From Methanomassiliicoccus sp. (GTDB lineage Archaea > Thermoplasmatota > Thermoplasmata > Methanomassiliicoccales > Methanomassiliicoccaceae), in contig JADFDJ010000005.1 in assembly GCA_018262895.1 (NCBI GenBank), forward strand, positions 62,001 through 126,000: a stretch of DNA of 64,000 bases, written 5' to 3'. The notes under the pieces were generated by a model. It saw only the letters and a program-made list of their open reading frames with translations, had not been told where the DNA came from and did no database searches. Of this stretch, positions 27,413 through 37,427 are shown piece after piece. How positions within the stretch are numbered: the first letter of the stretch is position 1; every line of letters starts with the position of its first letter. The translations under genes were made by a program, and so were the position numbers.

Positions 27413-27740
27413 ATCATACCTCTCTGTCGTTGACGTGGGCAAAAATACGCAGCCCAATGCGCATTGATAGAAGGCTTTGTTGATATTTGTATCTTTGGGC
27501 AATCCTATGCATACATTTGAAATTTATTGTATCTAGTTACATTTTTATTGATCTTAGAGGGCTGTCGAGCCCTTATTGAAATAACCTGGCTAAGCCTTTT
27601 GATGTCAGGGTCGATCTCCAAAATCCATAATATCATGGAATATTTTGAAGTGCGAGGGGATGCAATAATTATACAATTGCACGTGATACCGATTGAAAAT
27701 CTTTAATAGTTGAATGCATATGCATACACAGGGAAATTTC
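27413..27740. promoter_or_regulatory. Divergent promoters of mtbC and mtmC
   Basis: No gene. For mtbC (minus) an AT-rich GATACAATAAATTT lies near 27522-27535, and the motif CATAGGATTGC at 27499-27509 falls near the expected transcription start, giving a leader of about 90 bases. For mtmC (plus) CTTTAATAG at 27701-27709 is TATA-like, and GCATATGCATACACAGGGA (27716-27734) lies at the expected start, giving a very short leader. The TGCATA element is common to both sides and to the mttB promoter, so a shared regulator may bind. Confidence 0.5.
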
Positions 27741-28379
27741 ATGGATAAAAAATCGATATTAGCGGATCTCAAAATGTCAGTTGAGACGTGGGACGTCGAA
27801 CTGGCTAAAAAGAGTGCCCAGCAAGCAGTGGATGCTGGTATAGCTCCCGGTGAAGCTGTTGAGAAAGGCCTCGGGGCTGGAATGGAGACGATAAGTCAGA
27901 AGTTCGATGCGGCCGAGATATACCTTCCTCAGGTGCTTGCGGCGTCGACCGCCATGGAAGCTGCACTGAAGGTCTTCGAGCCCCACATGAAAGGCAACTC
28001 GGTCGCAACCAAGGGTACTGTCGTGATTGGCACGGTCTTCGGTGATATCCACGAGATCGGCAAGAACGTCGTGGCGGCCATGCTCACAGGAGCGGGTTAC
28101 AAGGTGATCGATCTCGGGCGGGACGTCCCCATCGAGAACTTTGTCGACGCTGTGAGGCAGAACAAGGCCGACGTCGTCGGTGCCTCCGCGCTGATGACCA
28201 CAACCGTCATCGGGCAGAAGGAGATCCTCGAGATGATGAAAGAGGAGAACGTGGTCGCAAAGAGCATCTTTGGTGGTGCCCCCTGCAATGAGGAGTGGGT
28301 GGCCAGCATCGGCGGAGATGCCTACTGCGCGTCCGGCGGAGAGGCCGCTGCACTGGTGGCCAAGCTAATCAAGGGGTGA
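27741..28379 (+). CDS. mtmC: Monomethylamine corrinoid protein
   Basis: Corrinoid partner of MtmB. From the ATG at 27741 (MDKKSILADLKMSVETWDVEL) it has 212 residues; the frame extends upstream to 27714 but those codons overlap the promoter element. The helical cap domain precedes FGDIHEIGKNVVAAMLTGAGY (axial His), SALMTTTVIGQKEILEM and GGAPCNEEW. mtmB follows after four bases. The cap and B12 domains are colinear with MtbC and MttC in this window, so the three are paralogues each tied to its own methyltransferase. Confidence 0.95.
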   Translation: MDKKSILADLKMSVETWDVELAKKSAQQAVDAGIAPGEAVEKGLGAGMETISQKFDAAEIYLPQVLAASTAMEAALKVFEPHMKGNSVATKGTVVIGTVFGDIHEIGKNVVAAMLTGAGYKVIDLGRDVPIENFVDAVRQNKADVVGASALMTTTVIGQKEILEMMKEENVVAKSIFGGAPCNEEWVASIGGDAYCASGGEAAALVAKLIKG

Positions 28380-28383
28380 AAAA

Positions 28384-29760
28384 ATGGCAGCTTCAAGACC
28401 GGTCAACATCTTCGAGACCTACGAGCGCTCTCTGAAGGGGCCTAAGGTCGTTGAGAAGGACTTCGACTACAACATCCTGCCGACCAACCTGATGAAGATC
28501 AAGCAGAAGTATAACATCAAGTTCGGTAAGGAGATAATCCCTGAGGACAAGGAGCTTATGAACAACCTGTTCCTCGCGGGAATGGAGATGCTCGTTACCA
28601 CCGGCATGTACAATGCCGATACCCAGAAGATCATCCGCCTCACCGAGGAGGAAGTGATGGAGGGGATAAAGAAGACCCCCAAGAACCTGGTGCTCGGCGA
28701 GGGACGGGACGCGGCTCGTTTCGATCCCCGGCATGGCAACGAGGCAAGGAAGCCCATTATTCAGGGAGGGCCAACAGGAGCACCGGTGTCGGAGGACATA
28801 TTCATCCAGGTCATGCAGTCCTATGCTCAGGAGGCGGTCGTGGATACCCTGGTCAATGGTGTGATGAACACAATAGAGGGTCACCCCGCGAAAACCAACA
28901 CCCCCTGGGAGATTAGAGCGACGATGGCCGAGCTAAGGGCTGTCAGGGAGGCCAGGATACGTGCTGGTCGCCCGTTCATGGGTATATAGGGCCCGGAGAC
29001 CCCGCTGTCCGCAGCGGGACGTCTCGCTGGAGATCTCCTCGGAGGTCAGAGGACCTGCGATGCCCATGAAGTTTCCCAACTGAACGAGCTCAAGATCGAC
29101 ATGGCAGGCCTAAATATGATCGCGGGATGGACCGCCAATGGGGACACCATCATGGTCGAGCAGATGCCCATCTTCGGTGGCTACACCGGCGGTGTGGAGG
29201 AAACGGCCATCTGCGATGTGGCAACGACCCTGGCCTCCTTCTCCCTGCTCTCTGGTAACTTCCACCTGGATGGACCGATCCATATCCGCTGGGGTATCAC
29301 GACCGCGAGGGAGACATTGAAGATCGCGGGCCATGTGGCCGCGGCCATAGATGCCAACACCGATCTCCTGATCGCGAACCAATACTACCCTGTTGCTGGA
29401 CCATGCACGGAGATGTGCCTGCTGGAAACTGCAGCTCAGGCCATCACGGACACTGCATCCGGACGTGAACTTCTATCTGGTTCCGCTGCCGCCAAGGGTG
29501 TGGCTCAGGATTACACCACTGGCATGGAAGCAAGGATCATGGGAGAGGCCGCGATCGCAACTGCTGGCATGAAGGTGTCTAAGGTGAACGATATCCTCGA
29601 GGCGCTGATCAGCAGCTACGAGAAGGATTACGCCAAGGCACCCAAGGGAAAGAACTTCCGTGAGTGCTACGACGTGCAGAAGGTGACCCCCACCCAGGAG
29701 TACCTCGAAGTATACGATAGAGCGGTAAAGAGGCTCGAGGACTTTGGACTCCCCATGTAA
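28384..29760 (+). CDS. mtmB: Monomethylamine methyltransferase with pyrrolysine at residue 202
   Basis: Transfers the methyl group of monomethylamine to MtmC, releasing ammonia. A single in-frame TAG at 28987-28989 separates ...AGRPFMGI from GPETPLSAAGRLAGD. Counting through it gives 458 residues and Pyl202, exactly the length and position of the structurally known MtmB. After the amber codon 37 codons precede the next ATG, and the sequence there (CDAHEVSQLNELKIDM) is typical MtmB, so this is not a start-stop pair. The true stop is TAA, followed by a pyrimidine-rich TTTCTTTTTTTTCTAACTTTTTT that probably ends most transcripts. Confidence 0.98.
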
Positions 29761-29827
29761 AGCTAATTCCTCCTCATAAACCACTTTCTTTTTTTTCTAA
29801 CTTTTTTCTGATTAGGAAGGTTTCAGG

Positions 29828-30472
29828 ATGAGAATAGGGATCATAGCATGCGAGATACTCAAGAACGAGATCGAACAGCTCATAGAGGGCGATCCTGAGG
29901 TGATCCATCGTGAGTACCTGGAAATGGGACTTCACGATCAGCCCGAGGTCCTTCTGGATACCCTGACCAGAAAGGTAAACGATCTCGAGGGCAAGGTGGA
30001 CATCGTGTTCCTTGGCTATGCCATATGCAAGTCCTTGAACGATATCCCATCCAATCTCAAGGTACCTATCGTAATGCTTAGGGAGGAGGATTGTGTAGCA
30101 TCGATGCTAGGCCCCCTGGAGTATGCCCATGAGAGGTCAAATTGTCCTGGGACATGGTTCTCCTCACCTGGCTGGGCAATTCTGGGGATAGATGCTGTAG
30201 TTGACGACAGGCAGATGGAAGGGCTGGAAGAAATGGGATTCGATAAGATGTACTTCGTAAAGAAGGAACTGGAGGCATATACCCGTTGCCTTTACATCGA
30301 TACGGGAGTACATGACGATGGGAGCTACCAGGAGCGGGCGCGAAATTTTGCTGAAATGACCGGTCTAAAATTCGAATGCCGTAAGGGGGACATCGTATCG
30401 ATCAAGAGGGCGTGGCAGTTGGTCAAGTCCTATCGGGGAACCGACACCATCGACCCCGTCTCTAAGTCGTGA
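29828..30472 (+). CDS. DUF1638 family protein next to mtmB
   Basis: A 214-residue soluble protein of the DUF1638 type. It starts MRIGIIACEILKNEIEQLIEG and contains VDIVFLGYAICKSLNDIP, VMLREEDCVASMLGP and NCPGTWFSSPGWA, where conserved Cys, Asp and Glu look like metal ligands. Genes of this family commonly accompany corrinoid methyltransferases; a role in corrinoid or metal supply has been suggested but not shown. It is 67 bases after mtmB on the same strand, behind an AGGAAGG ribosome-binding site. Confidence 0.85.
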   Translation: MRIGIIACEILKNEIEQLIEGDPEVIHREYLEMGLHDQPEVLLDTLTRKVNDLEGKVDIVFLGYAICKSLNDIPSNLKVPIVMLREEDCVASMLGPLEYAHERSNCPGTWFSSPGWAILGIDAVVDDRQMEGLEEMGFDKMYFVKKELEAYTRCLYIDTGVHDDGSYQERARNFAEMTGLKFECRKGDIVSIKRAWQLVKSYRGTDTIDPVSKS

Positions 30473-30651
30473 TCGGGCATCATATGACGCATCTTCGAAT
30501 GCTTCATTGATATGATCGTCTTCTCATTAAGATGCGGGCCGTATGCGGGACGTAAACCGGGTTTAAGCTAATATATGATAAGTACGATTTGCCGCAGCAA
30601 CCGCAAGGAAATAAAAGACTTTATAGTGTTAAGAGGGTTTGTCGGTTGGAA

Positions 30652-32277
30652 ATGGCCAAGTCAACTGAATCTTTCGTGCTCATCAAGAACGTCAGCAAAC
30701 AGTTCGGGGAATCTTATGTATTGAGGGATGTGAGCGCTGTCATCGGGGCCGGCGAGATCCTCGGCCTTATTGGTAGAAGCGGCGCTGGCAAGTCCGTTCT
30801 CATAAACATGTTGCGTGGGACCCCCGACTATCACCCGGATGCCGGCAAGGTCATTTACCGGGTCAACGTGTGCAGTTCCTGCGGCAAGGTCGACCTCCCA
30901 TCGAAGGGCCGCCCCTGCCCCTTCTGCGGCGGCGCCACAGAGATCCAGGAGATCGATTTCTGGGACCTCAAGGAGGACGATCCCCTGCGCTCCCAGCTGC
31001 GCAAGCGCATCGCCATCATGCTGCAGAGGACCTTTGCCCTGTTCGGGGACATGACGGTCGTGGAGAACATCTTCGAGGCCCTGGGGGAGGATATGCTCGA
31101 GAAGGAGAAGGTGGAGAGGGCCCTCGAGCTTCTGAAGATGGTCAAGCTGGACCATCGTATCACTCACATCGCACGGGACCTGTCCGGTGGGGAGAAGCAG
31201 CGCTGCGTCCTCGCCCGTCAGCTCGCACGAGATCCCATCCTCTTCCTTGCGGACGAGCCCACTGGGACGCTCGATCCCCATACGGCCGATATCGTGCATC
31301 AGGTCCTTGTCAACGCTGTCAACTCAAAGGGCATGGCCATGGTGGTGACCTCGCACTGGCCCAAGGCCATCAACGCCATGGCGGACAAGGCTGTTTGGTT
31401 GGAATCTGGGGAGATGATGAAGATCGGTAAGCCGGAGGACGTGACCTCGGAGTTCACCGTGGGCTTCGACCTACGCACTGAGGACCGTGTCCAGATCGGA
31501 GAGCCTTTATTAAAGGTCGAGAACGCTAAGCGTTACTTCTACTCATACACCCGGGGCGTGGTCAAGGCCGTGGACGACGTGTCCCTGGAGGTGAACGAGA
31601 AGGAGATCGTAGGCCTGGTCGGCCTCTCCGGTGCTGGCAAGACCACGTTGTCCCGCATGATCGGAGGGATATGCGAGCCCTCGGGAGGGAAGGTCCTGGT
31701 GCGCGTCGGTGACGATTGGGTCAACATGGCCGAGCCGGGACCGGAGGGAAAGGGGAGGGCGACCCAGTACATCGGGTTCCTGCACCAGGAGTTCTCGCTT
31801 TATCCCTTCGATACCATCCTCCAGAACCTAACGGTATGCATCGGTATGAACCTTCCAGCGGAGCTAGCGAAGATGAAGGTCATCCAGGTGCTCCTGGGTG
31901 TGGGCTTCACCAGGCAGGAGGTGGAGCGGTTCCTGTACGCATACCCAGATACTTTGTCCGTGGGAGAGAAGCAGAGGGTAGCGCTGGCCCAGGTGCTCAT
32001 ACGCGAACCTCGGTTGGTCATCCTGGACGAGCCCACGGGAACCATGGACCCCATCACCAAGCTGGCCGTTGCCAGGTCCGTTCTCAACGCCAGGAAGGAG
32101 CTGGGAGAGACCTTCCTCATAGTCTCCCATGACATGGACTTCGTTATGAACTGCTGCGATAGGGCGGTCCTGATGAAGGATGGAAAGATAGTCGTCGCCG
32201 GTGAGCCTAAGCTCATCATCGACCATCTGACAGAGAGCGAGAGCGCGGAGATGCTGGTGGAGAGTGCTTCCAAGTGA
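30652..32277 (+). CDS. atwA: MCR activation ATPase, component A2
   Basis: Tandem ABC ATPase needed for ATP-dependent reductive activation of MCR. It has 541 residues from the ATG at 30652; a longer frame from a TTG at 30589 adds 21 atypical residues. The first ATPase has Walker A GRSGAGKS (41-48), an inserted four-cysteine zinc-like knuckle (Cys74, 77, 89, 92), signature DLSGGEKQR and [12 protein letters not shown]. The second has a Walker A near residue 325 (GLSGAGKT), TLSVGEKQR and [11 protein letters not shown]. There are no membrane segments, as expected for this soluble family. The stop overlaps the mcrC start by three bases. Confidence 0.97.
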   Translation: MAKSTESFVLIKNVSKQFGESYVLRDVSAVIGAGEILGLIGRSGAGKSVLINMLRGTPDYHPDAGKVIYRVNVCSSCGKVDLPSKGRPCPFCGGATEIQEIDFWDLKEDDPLRSQLRKRIAIMLQRTFALFGDMTVVENIFEALGEDMLEKEKVERALELLKMVKLDHRITHIARDLSGGEKQRCVLARQLARDPILFLADEPTGTLDPHTADIVHQVLVNAVNSKGMAMVVTSHWPKAINAMADKAVWLESGEMMKIGKPEDVTSEFTVGFDLRTEDRVQIGEPLLKVENAKRYFYSYTRGVVKAVDDVSLEVNEKEIVGLVGLSGAGKTTLSRMIGGICEPSGGKVLVRVGDDWVNMAEPGPEGKGRATQYIGFLHQEFSLYPFDTILQNLTVCIGMNLPAELAKMKVIQVLLGVGFTRQEVERFLYAYPDTLSVGEKQRVALAQVLIREPRLVILDEPTGTMDPITKLAVARSVLNARKELGETFLIVSHDMDFVMNCCDRAVLMKDGKIVVAGEPKLIIDHLTESESAEMLVESASK

Positions 32278-32876
32278 AGGGGCGCATCGGGAGGCACCTC
32301 AGCTTCGTGGAATGCCGGGAGTCTCGGGGTCTGGGTGTCGGTGGGGGCCTGGCCCAGCGTGCCACCATCTCGGAGAGCGGAAGGGACGTGGTGGCCGTGG
32401 CCATGGGGCCGGGCAAGAGGCACATAACCAAGCCCGTGTGCGAGATCACCTATGCCCTGAGGGAGGAAGGGATTGACACCAGCGTACTTGTCGTCAATGC
32501 CGGATCGGGCGTGCCCTCCGATGCGCCGGACGTCAGTACCGGCTCCATCTTCGGATTGGACCAGATAGAGATCGACAGGATACAGCAGTTCAAGATTGCA
32601 CTGATACACCTGGGGAACGTCCGCAATCACATAATCTACAAGGCCAGGCTGATTCTGAGGAACGTCGACCTCCCCGCCATAATCGTGTGCCAGGCTCCGG
32701 TGGACTTCGAGGACTTCGCCCGCATCGGGATAAAGACCCGAACGGTGATGCCCCGTAAGGAGAACATCGCCAGCAAGGGGACCATCATGGACATCGTCAC
32801 GGGTGTGGTGAGGGGTACGACCTCCCCCCAGAACAAGCTCGACGAGATAGTCTCCAAGGTCCGCAAGTACCTTTAG
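32274..32876 (+). CDS. mcrC: MCR activation protein McrC
   Basis: Component of the MCR activation machinery. In many other methanogens its gene lies in the mcr operon, but here it follows atwA, sharing GTGA. The 200-residue protein starts at a GTG and has the family segments [65 protein letters not shown], and [22 protein letters not shown] (listed as separate stretches of one chain). The stop is TAG (32874-32876); readthrough as pyrrolysine would add 15 residues before another TAG. The convergent gene's stop is one base away. Confidence 0.95.
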   Translation: MKGRIGRHLSFVECRESRGLGVGGGLAQRATISESGRDVVAVAMGPGKRHITKPVCEITYALREEGIDTSVLVVNAGSGVPSDAPDVSTGSIFGLDQIEIDRIQQFKIALIHLGNVRNHIIYKARLILRNVDLPAIIVCQAPVDFEDFARIGIKTRTVMPRKENIASKGTIMDIVTGVVRGTTSPQNKLDEIVSKVRKYL

Positions 32877-32877
32877 G

Positions 32878-33444
32878 TCACTTTAATAGGTCGAAGCCCA
32901 CGAGGTGGGTCCACCTCTTAGGCCCCATGAAGCCCATGATCTCCCTGACCATGTCGTCCGTCATGGTGGATAGGCTTCCCGAAGTGACCCTTGTTATGCC
33001 TTCCACACCTTCCAGGTGCTCGAACTCCGTCTCATTTATGAGGAAGTAAGGTTCCCCCTCAATGTCTATGTCCCCGTGAAGGATGAAGTCCTCGGATAGG
33101 AACCTGGTCTCGGGCTTCTCCTTCAGGATCCTCTCCCGCTGCGCAGGCGTTACGTACTCGCCCAGCACCTGTCCCTTCTGGTCCATCATGTATAGAAGCC
33201 CCATGTCATCCACGAGTAGGTCCACATCGCCCACGAGGACTAGGCTAACTTCTCTGTCAAGGGCCTCCCACACGCCCTTGTTAATGAATGGCATCAGGCC
33301 CCCGCAGGCACCGTTCTTCTCCGCCTGTTGTTCTGACTCCACCACTCGCTTCTTCAGCTCCGGATCCAGAAATCTCATGTCCAAGACCCCAGGTATGGTC
33401 CTGATCTTCGCTTCCACGGTCGACAGTACTTGATCTCGGTCCAT
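32878..33444 (-). CDS. Conserved protein of unknown function, paralogue of 9123-9683
   Basis: A 188-residue soluble acidic protein from the ATG at 33444, which has GGTGAGAG eight bases upstream. It is homologous to the gene at 9123-9683 over most of its length (MPFINKGVWEAL, a VLGEYVTPAQRERILKE segment, RFLSEDFILHGD, and a C-terminal region ending LVGFDLL versus LIGFDSD). No catalytic motif is evident. It is convergent with mcrC, stop to stop with one base between, and lies next to the mmp cluster. A function with MCR is suggested by both locations. Confidence 0.8.
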   Translation of the reverse strand: MDRDQVLSTVEAKIRTIPGVLDMRFLDPELKKRVVESEQQAEKNGACGGLMPFINKGVWEALDREVSLVLVGDVDLLVDDMGLLYMMDQKGQVLGEYVTPAQRERILKEKPETRFLSEDFILHGDIDIEGEPYFLINETEFEHLEGVEGITRVTSGSLSTMTDDMVREIMGFMGPKRWTHLVGFDLLK

Positions 33445-33614
33445 GATTTCTCTCACCTATCAGGATTAAGGACACTATTCTTTAATATTTCCGCGTAAGA
33501 ACGATATGTCCGGTCGGCCATTATGCTGGACCATACAGCCATTCAGCCATACCGTCCCAGTGCCTCAGCGGGAGAAACGATAATAACCCCTAGCGTATTC
33601 TACGACAAGACCAG

Positions 33615-35369
33615 ATGTTGTTGAAAGTAAATGGAAGGGATAAGCAGGTAGGAGCGGAGGCCCGCTTATCTGAGGCCATAGCCGGAGAGCCATACACACC
33701 GGGGGCCGTGATCGCGGTCACCAGGTCCACCAGCTCCATCCAGAAGGAGACCAGCGAGTTCGAGGTCGTCTTGTCCAAAGGCTCCTTCGTCATCCGCCTG
33801 AACGACTCGAGGTTCGCCGAGGTATGGCGAAACAGCATAGGCCAGATCGTGGGAAGCAACGTCCGCTGGCAGAGCCTCAAGGTGATGGCCATGGGGTCGT
33901 TCCCCACCGATCTGGAGGTAGACAGGGAAAGATACCGATACTCCAAGTACGACTGCTATTTCTCGTTGGGCGGTTTCGACAACCGCACCACATATGTGAT
34001 GATCTCCAAGATCGATCATCAGGGGAGCTACGGAACTAAGGACGGGCGATTCGGACGGGTCACCAGAGGCCGGCACCTCATCAAGGAGATCGACGAGGGT
34101 GAGGTCATCAAGGACATCCGTCCCGTTGTGCTGGAACTATCTGAGAGAGATGCCTTCGCCACCACCGACCTGGACCTCAGGCTGGAGGAGGGGATGGCGG
34201 TGGACACCTACGTCCATGTTGACCTGGACCCCCGCTCCCCCATCAGCTGCGAGCAGCTTCTTGTGATAGCCGGGGAGCAGAGGTTGGACATAACCGACCG
34301 CACCTTCACATACTCCGCCAACTCCAAGCGCATGGACGTGTCCCTCGTCCATGAGCGCGTGGCGGTCAGGGAGGAGGGCGATGTAACCGTGCGCTCCGAG
34401 GGCTCTTTCGCTGGCCGGGTGTACTTCTACCGCCGCCGGCGCCAGCTTTCCCCGTTCCACAATCATGCGGGTCGGGTGACGCTGGGGCAGGAGCTGCTGC
34501 GTTTGGCGCCCCAGGGTGCGTTCGTCACCATCCTCACCACTCCCTCCAGGATCATGACCGTGGGGATGACCCAAGGCGAGGCGGGCAAGTTCCTTGAGTC
34601 CCGGGGCCTGAGGCAGAAGCGTACCGGCCTTTCCAACGATGACGCCGTGGTGGCCGAGCAGGAGCCGGAGCTCACCATGGAGATAAGGCCAGGGGATGAA
34701 GTGGAGACCTTCGGGGTGCGTGCGGACAAGATCTCGGTCTGGGAGCTGGACGATGTACACTCGCCCCGCACGGCCCACTACGTGAGGAAGATGACGGGCC
34801 TGGACCACAAGCCCGTGGGCACCATGAAGGTGTTCTTCGCTCACCCTGAAATGCCCATGATAACCTTCTTCGGAAACGCCAAGGAGGCATCGGTCCTTCT
34901 GCCGGAGAACCCCTTCGGCGATGAGTCCCCCCGCGGGCAGGCGGCGGTCACCAACATGTCCAGGCCCAACCGAGGGACCATAGGCATCAGGCTGGAGAGC
35001 AGCTCGGAGTTCGGCCCCACGGGGGAGGAGCGCTACGGCTCGAACGCCTTCGGCAACGTCCTGTCTGACCTGAACCTCATGCTGAAGGACCTGCATGATG
35101 GGGACATCATTTATCTGAGGGAGAGGAAGGAGGGGGAGGAGATCAAGCCTGTCACCGCTCCCGCGCCCAAGGCGGCCATTGACCTTGACGAGATCGCGGA
35201 GATCGCGCGCCAGGCGGAGTTCGCCCAGCATGCCCCGCCCCCGGGACCGTTCCAGGGTGGGTCTGGGGAGAGCGCGCGGAAGAAGGCCGGAGCGGAGAAG
35301 GGGACCGCCAAGAAGGAGACTGCGAAGAAGGAGGGAAGACCACGAGCGAAGAGACCGAAACAAGAATGA
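33615..35369 (+). CDS. Methanogenesis marker protein 3
   Basis: Mmp3, a protein of the MCR activation complex in hydrogenotrophic methanogens. The 584-residue protein starts MLLKVNGRDKQVGAEARLSEAI, a ubiquitin-like N-terminus. Long beta-rich central domains follow (for example FGNAKEASVLLPENPFGDESPRGQAAVTN in the C-terminal half), then an unusual low-complexity tail: after about residue 525 come ITAPAPKAAIDLDEIAEIARQ, a proline/glycine linker and a lysine/alanine-rich basic end. That tail is longer than I expect for the family and may bind RNA or acidic partners. The stop overlaps the mmp6 start (ATGA). Confidence 0.93.
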   Translation: MLLKVNGRDKQVGAEARLSEAIAGEPYTPGAVIAVTRSTSSIQKETSEFEVVLSKGSFVIRLNDSRFAEVWRNSIGQIVGSNVRWQSLKVMAMGSFPTDLEVDRERYRYSKYDCYFSLGGFDNRTTYVMISKIDHQGSYGTKDGRFGRVTRGRHLIKEIDEGEVIKDIRPVVLELSERDAFATTDLDLRLEEGMAVDTYVHVDLDPRSPISCEQLLVIAGEQRLDITDRTFTYSANSKRMDVSLVHERVAVREEGDVTVRSEGSFAGRVYFYRRRRQLSPFHNHAGRVTLGQELLRLAPQGAFVTILTTPSRIMTVGMTQGEAGKFLESRGLRQKRTGLSNDDAVVAEQEPELTMEIRPGDEVETFGVRADKISVWELDDVHSPRTAHYVRKMTGLDHKPVGTMKVFFAHPEMPMITFFGNAKEASVLLPENPFGDESPRGQAAVTNMSRPNRGTIGIRLESSSEFGPTGEERYGSNAFGNVLSDLNLMLKDLHDGDIIYLRERKEGEEIKPVTAPAPKAAIDLDEIAEIARQAEFAQHAPPPGPFQGGSGESARKKAGAEKGTAKKETAKKEGRPRAKRPKQE

Positions 35370-35767
35370 TCGTGATCGCGCCCAGCTCCGACCTCACGCC
35401 GGACCAGGTAGCCAGGTTCATCCATTCGCTGGGATTGGATATCAACATCAAGGAGACGTGCTACGGGACCAACATCGAGGGGCCCAAGGGCCAGGTGCGA
35501 AAGGCCCTGACCGAGGTCAGGAAGCTCGATCCCAACCGTATTTTCTCCAAGGTCCGGGCGTTCCCCATCGGGGATGAGAGGAGATGCCGTGCCCATCACG
35601 GTTCCCGCCCGGGTTTCAACCAGGTGGAGAAGGAGTGGAAGGACCTCTCCATGATCGATGCGGGCCTGTGCGCAGCCGACAGAGGGGAGATATGCGAGCC
35701 CCCTCCCCCGCCCGAGAAGCTTCCGGTGAAGAGGCTTCGAGAGATAATAGACGAGGTGACGAAATGA
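35366..35767 (+). CDS. Methanogenesis marker protein 6
   Basis: A 133-residue protein of the Mmp6 family, encoded with a four-base overlap to mmp3 and mmp5. It begins MIVIAPSSDLTPDQVARFIHSLGLDINIKETCYG and contains TNIEGPKGQVRKALTEVRKLDPNRIFSKVRAFPIGDERRCRAHHGSRPGFNQ. The last part holds C/H residues that could bind an iron-sulfur cluster or metal. It is expected in the MCR activation complex. No signal peptide or membrane segment. Confidence 0.92.
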   Translation: MIVIAPSSDLTPDQVARFIHSLGLDINIKETCYGTNIEGPKGQVRKALTEVRKLDPNRIFSKVRAFPIGDERRCRAHHGSRPGFNQVEKEWKDLSMIDAGLCAADRGEICEPPPPPEKLPVKRLREIIDEVTK

Positions 35768-36198
35768 AGATCTTCATGATCCCCCCCAACAGCCTTATCC
35801 TGTACGATCTGGTCGAGCGTTTCGGCCATCAGCCCCTCTCCCTCATGGGTGAGCTGCGCGAGCACGTGGTCAAGCCGGAGATAGAGTCACCTCCCCTCAA
35901 CCTGTCCCAGGAGGACATCATGAACGGGCTCAAGTACGCTGGCATAGAGGTCCCGTCCGGGGTCCGTGGCCGCCTGGGAATATGGGGCCCCATGGTGGAT
36001 GAGGCGGAAGCGGCCATCATAATGCACGACATGCCCTACACCTTCGGATGCGTGGGCTGCCACCGTACCAACCTCATGCTCACCTACATGGTCCGCCGCA
36101 AGAAGATACCGATCCTGGAGGTCCACTATCCTAAGACCGATGAGGAGGCCAAGGTCATGGTCACCAAGATAAAGGCCTTCCTGGAGGGATTGAAATGA
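35764..36198 (+). CDS. Methanogenesis marker protein 5
   Basis: A 144-residue protein of the Mmp5 family. The start is the ATG at 35764 ([22 protein letters not shown]), overlapping the mmp6 stop. A much longer upstream frame belongs to the shadow of mmp6 and is ignored. [10 protein letters not shown] carries a CxxC followed by conserved Asn, and [11 protein letters not shown] is preceded by acidic residues. The function is unknown beyond its conserved place in this cluster. It overlaps mmp15 by four bases. Confidence 0.92.
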   Translation: MKIFMIPPNSLILYDLVERFGHQPLSLMGELREHVVKPEIESPPLNLSQEDIMNGLKYAGIEVPSGVRGRLGIWGPMVDEAEAAIIMHDMPYTFGCVGCHRTNLMLTYMVRRKKIPILEVHYPKTDEEAKVMVTKIKAFLEGLK

Positions 36199-37427
36199 CC
36201 ATCAAGATAGCTCAGCTGTCCTGCGGGACGGAGTACTCTGGGATCCAGTCCGAGATTGACCATGCCGCCGACACCGTGGGGGGAAAGATGGTGTATCCTG
36301 ACGTGGCCTTCGACGACATCAAGCGCTCTGTGGACGAGTTCGGGTTCGATCCGGCATCGCCCCAGCTGCAGCTGATGATCGCCCGCGCCAAGTCCCTGGC
36401 CGATGGCCATTACGATGCGGATGCGGTCTTCATAGCCACGTGCTTCCGCTGCGCCGAGGGTGCGCTGGTAAGGAACGAGGTCCGGAGGTACATACAGGAG
36501 CATACGAAGCTCCCGGTCGTCACCTACTCCTTCACCGAGCGGTTGAAGGCCGCGCAGCTGCTGACGAGGATGGAGGCCCTGGTCACCATCGTGGAGAAGA
36601 AGGAGCTCCTCGCGAGGGAGAGGCAGGTTGGCCTCACCGCCGGGATCGACTCCGGCTCTTCGACAACCAAGGCGATGATCCTCAAGGACAACGAGATCAT
36701 CGGCAAGTACTGGACGCCCACCGGTCCGGTCCTGGAGACCGGCCTCGAGGTGCTGGAGAAGGCTCTGGCCGAGGCCGGCGTCAAACAGAGCGAGCTGGAC
36801 GGGATCGGCGTGACCGGTTACGGCCGGTTCCTAATAGGCAAGAAGCTGGAGGCGAAGCTGATCCAGGAGGAGCTTACTGTGAACAGCAAAGGCGCGGTCT
36901 GGCTCGCAGACCACCAGAAGGGCGAGGCCACCATCATCGACATCGGAGGGATGGACAACAAGGCCATCACCGTCAGGGACGGGATACCGGACAACTTCAC
37001 CATGGGCGGTATCTGCGCCGGGGCGTCCGGGAGGTTCCTAGAGATGGTCACCAAGCGCCTGAGGGTACCCATAGAGGACCTGGGCGCGCTTGCTGACAAG
37101 GGCGACTGGAAGAAGGTGAACATGAACTCCTACTGCTCGGTGTTCGGCATTCAGGACCTCGTCACCTCCCTTGCTGCCGGCAACACCATAGAGGACGTGG
37201 CCGCGGCCGCCTGCCATTCCGTGGCGGAGCAGGTGTACATGCAGCAGCTGCAGGAGATCGATGTGCGCCAGCCGGTCATCCAGGTGGGAGGGACCTCCCT
37301 CATCAGCGGGCTGGTCAAGGCGGTGGGCGATATGGTCGGCTCCAAACCCATAATCCCCAAGCACTCACAGTACATAGGCTCGGCCGGCGCGGCACTGCTG
37401 GCCTCGGGCTTCCTCGAGGGCATCTGA
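36195..37427 (+). CDS. Methanogenesis marker protein 15 (ASKHA ATPase)
   Basis: A 410-residue protein combining an N-terminal domain (about 1-145, containing [19 protein letters not shown]) with a BadF/HgdC-type ASKHA ATPase domain (from about 150: [20 protein letters not shown], then [29 protein letters not shown] and [14 protein letters not shown]). These ATPases usually drive low-potential electron transfer through a bridging 4Fe-4S cluster, which would suit the reductive step of MCR activation. CFRCAEG, and [11 protein letters not shown] in the second half, supply cysteines. It overlaps mmp17 by one base (TGATG). Confidence 0.93.
   Translation: MTIKIAQLSCGTEYSGIQSEIDHAADTVGGKMVYPDVAFDDIKRSVDEFGFDPASPQLQLMIARAKSLADGHYDADAVFIATCFRCAEGALVRNEVRRYIQEHTKLPVVTYSFTERLKAAQLLTRMEALVTIVEKKELLARERQVGLTAGIDSGSSTTKAMILKDNEIIGKYWTPTGPVLETGLEVLEKALAEAGVKQSELDGIGVTGYGRFLIGKKLEAKLIQEELTVNSKGAVWLADHQKGEATIIDIGGMDNKAITVRDGIPDNFTMGGICAGASGRFLEMVTKRLRVPIEDLGALADKGDWKKVNMNSYCSVFGIQDLVTSLAAGNTIEDVAAAACHSVAEQVYMQQLQEIDVRQPVIQVGGTSLISGLVKAVGDMVGSKPIIPKHSQYIGSAGAALLASGFLEGI

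Noticed and set aside
22621-28989. mttB, mtbB and mtmB as pseudogenes split by a stop
   Set aside because: Each has exactly one amber at the known pyrrolysine position (334, 356, 202) with intact flanks, and all pyl genes are present.
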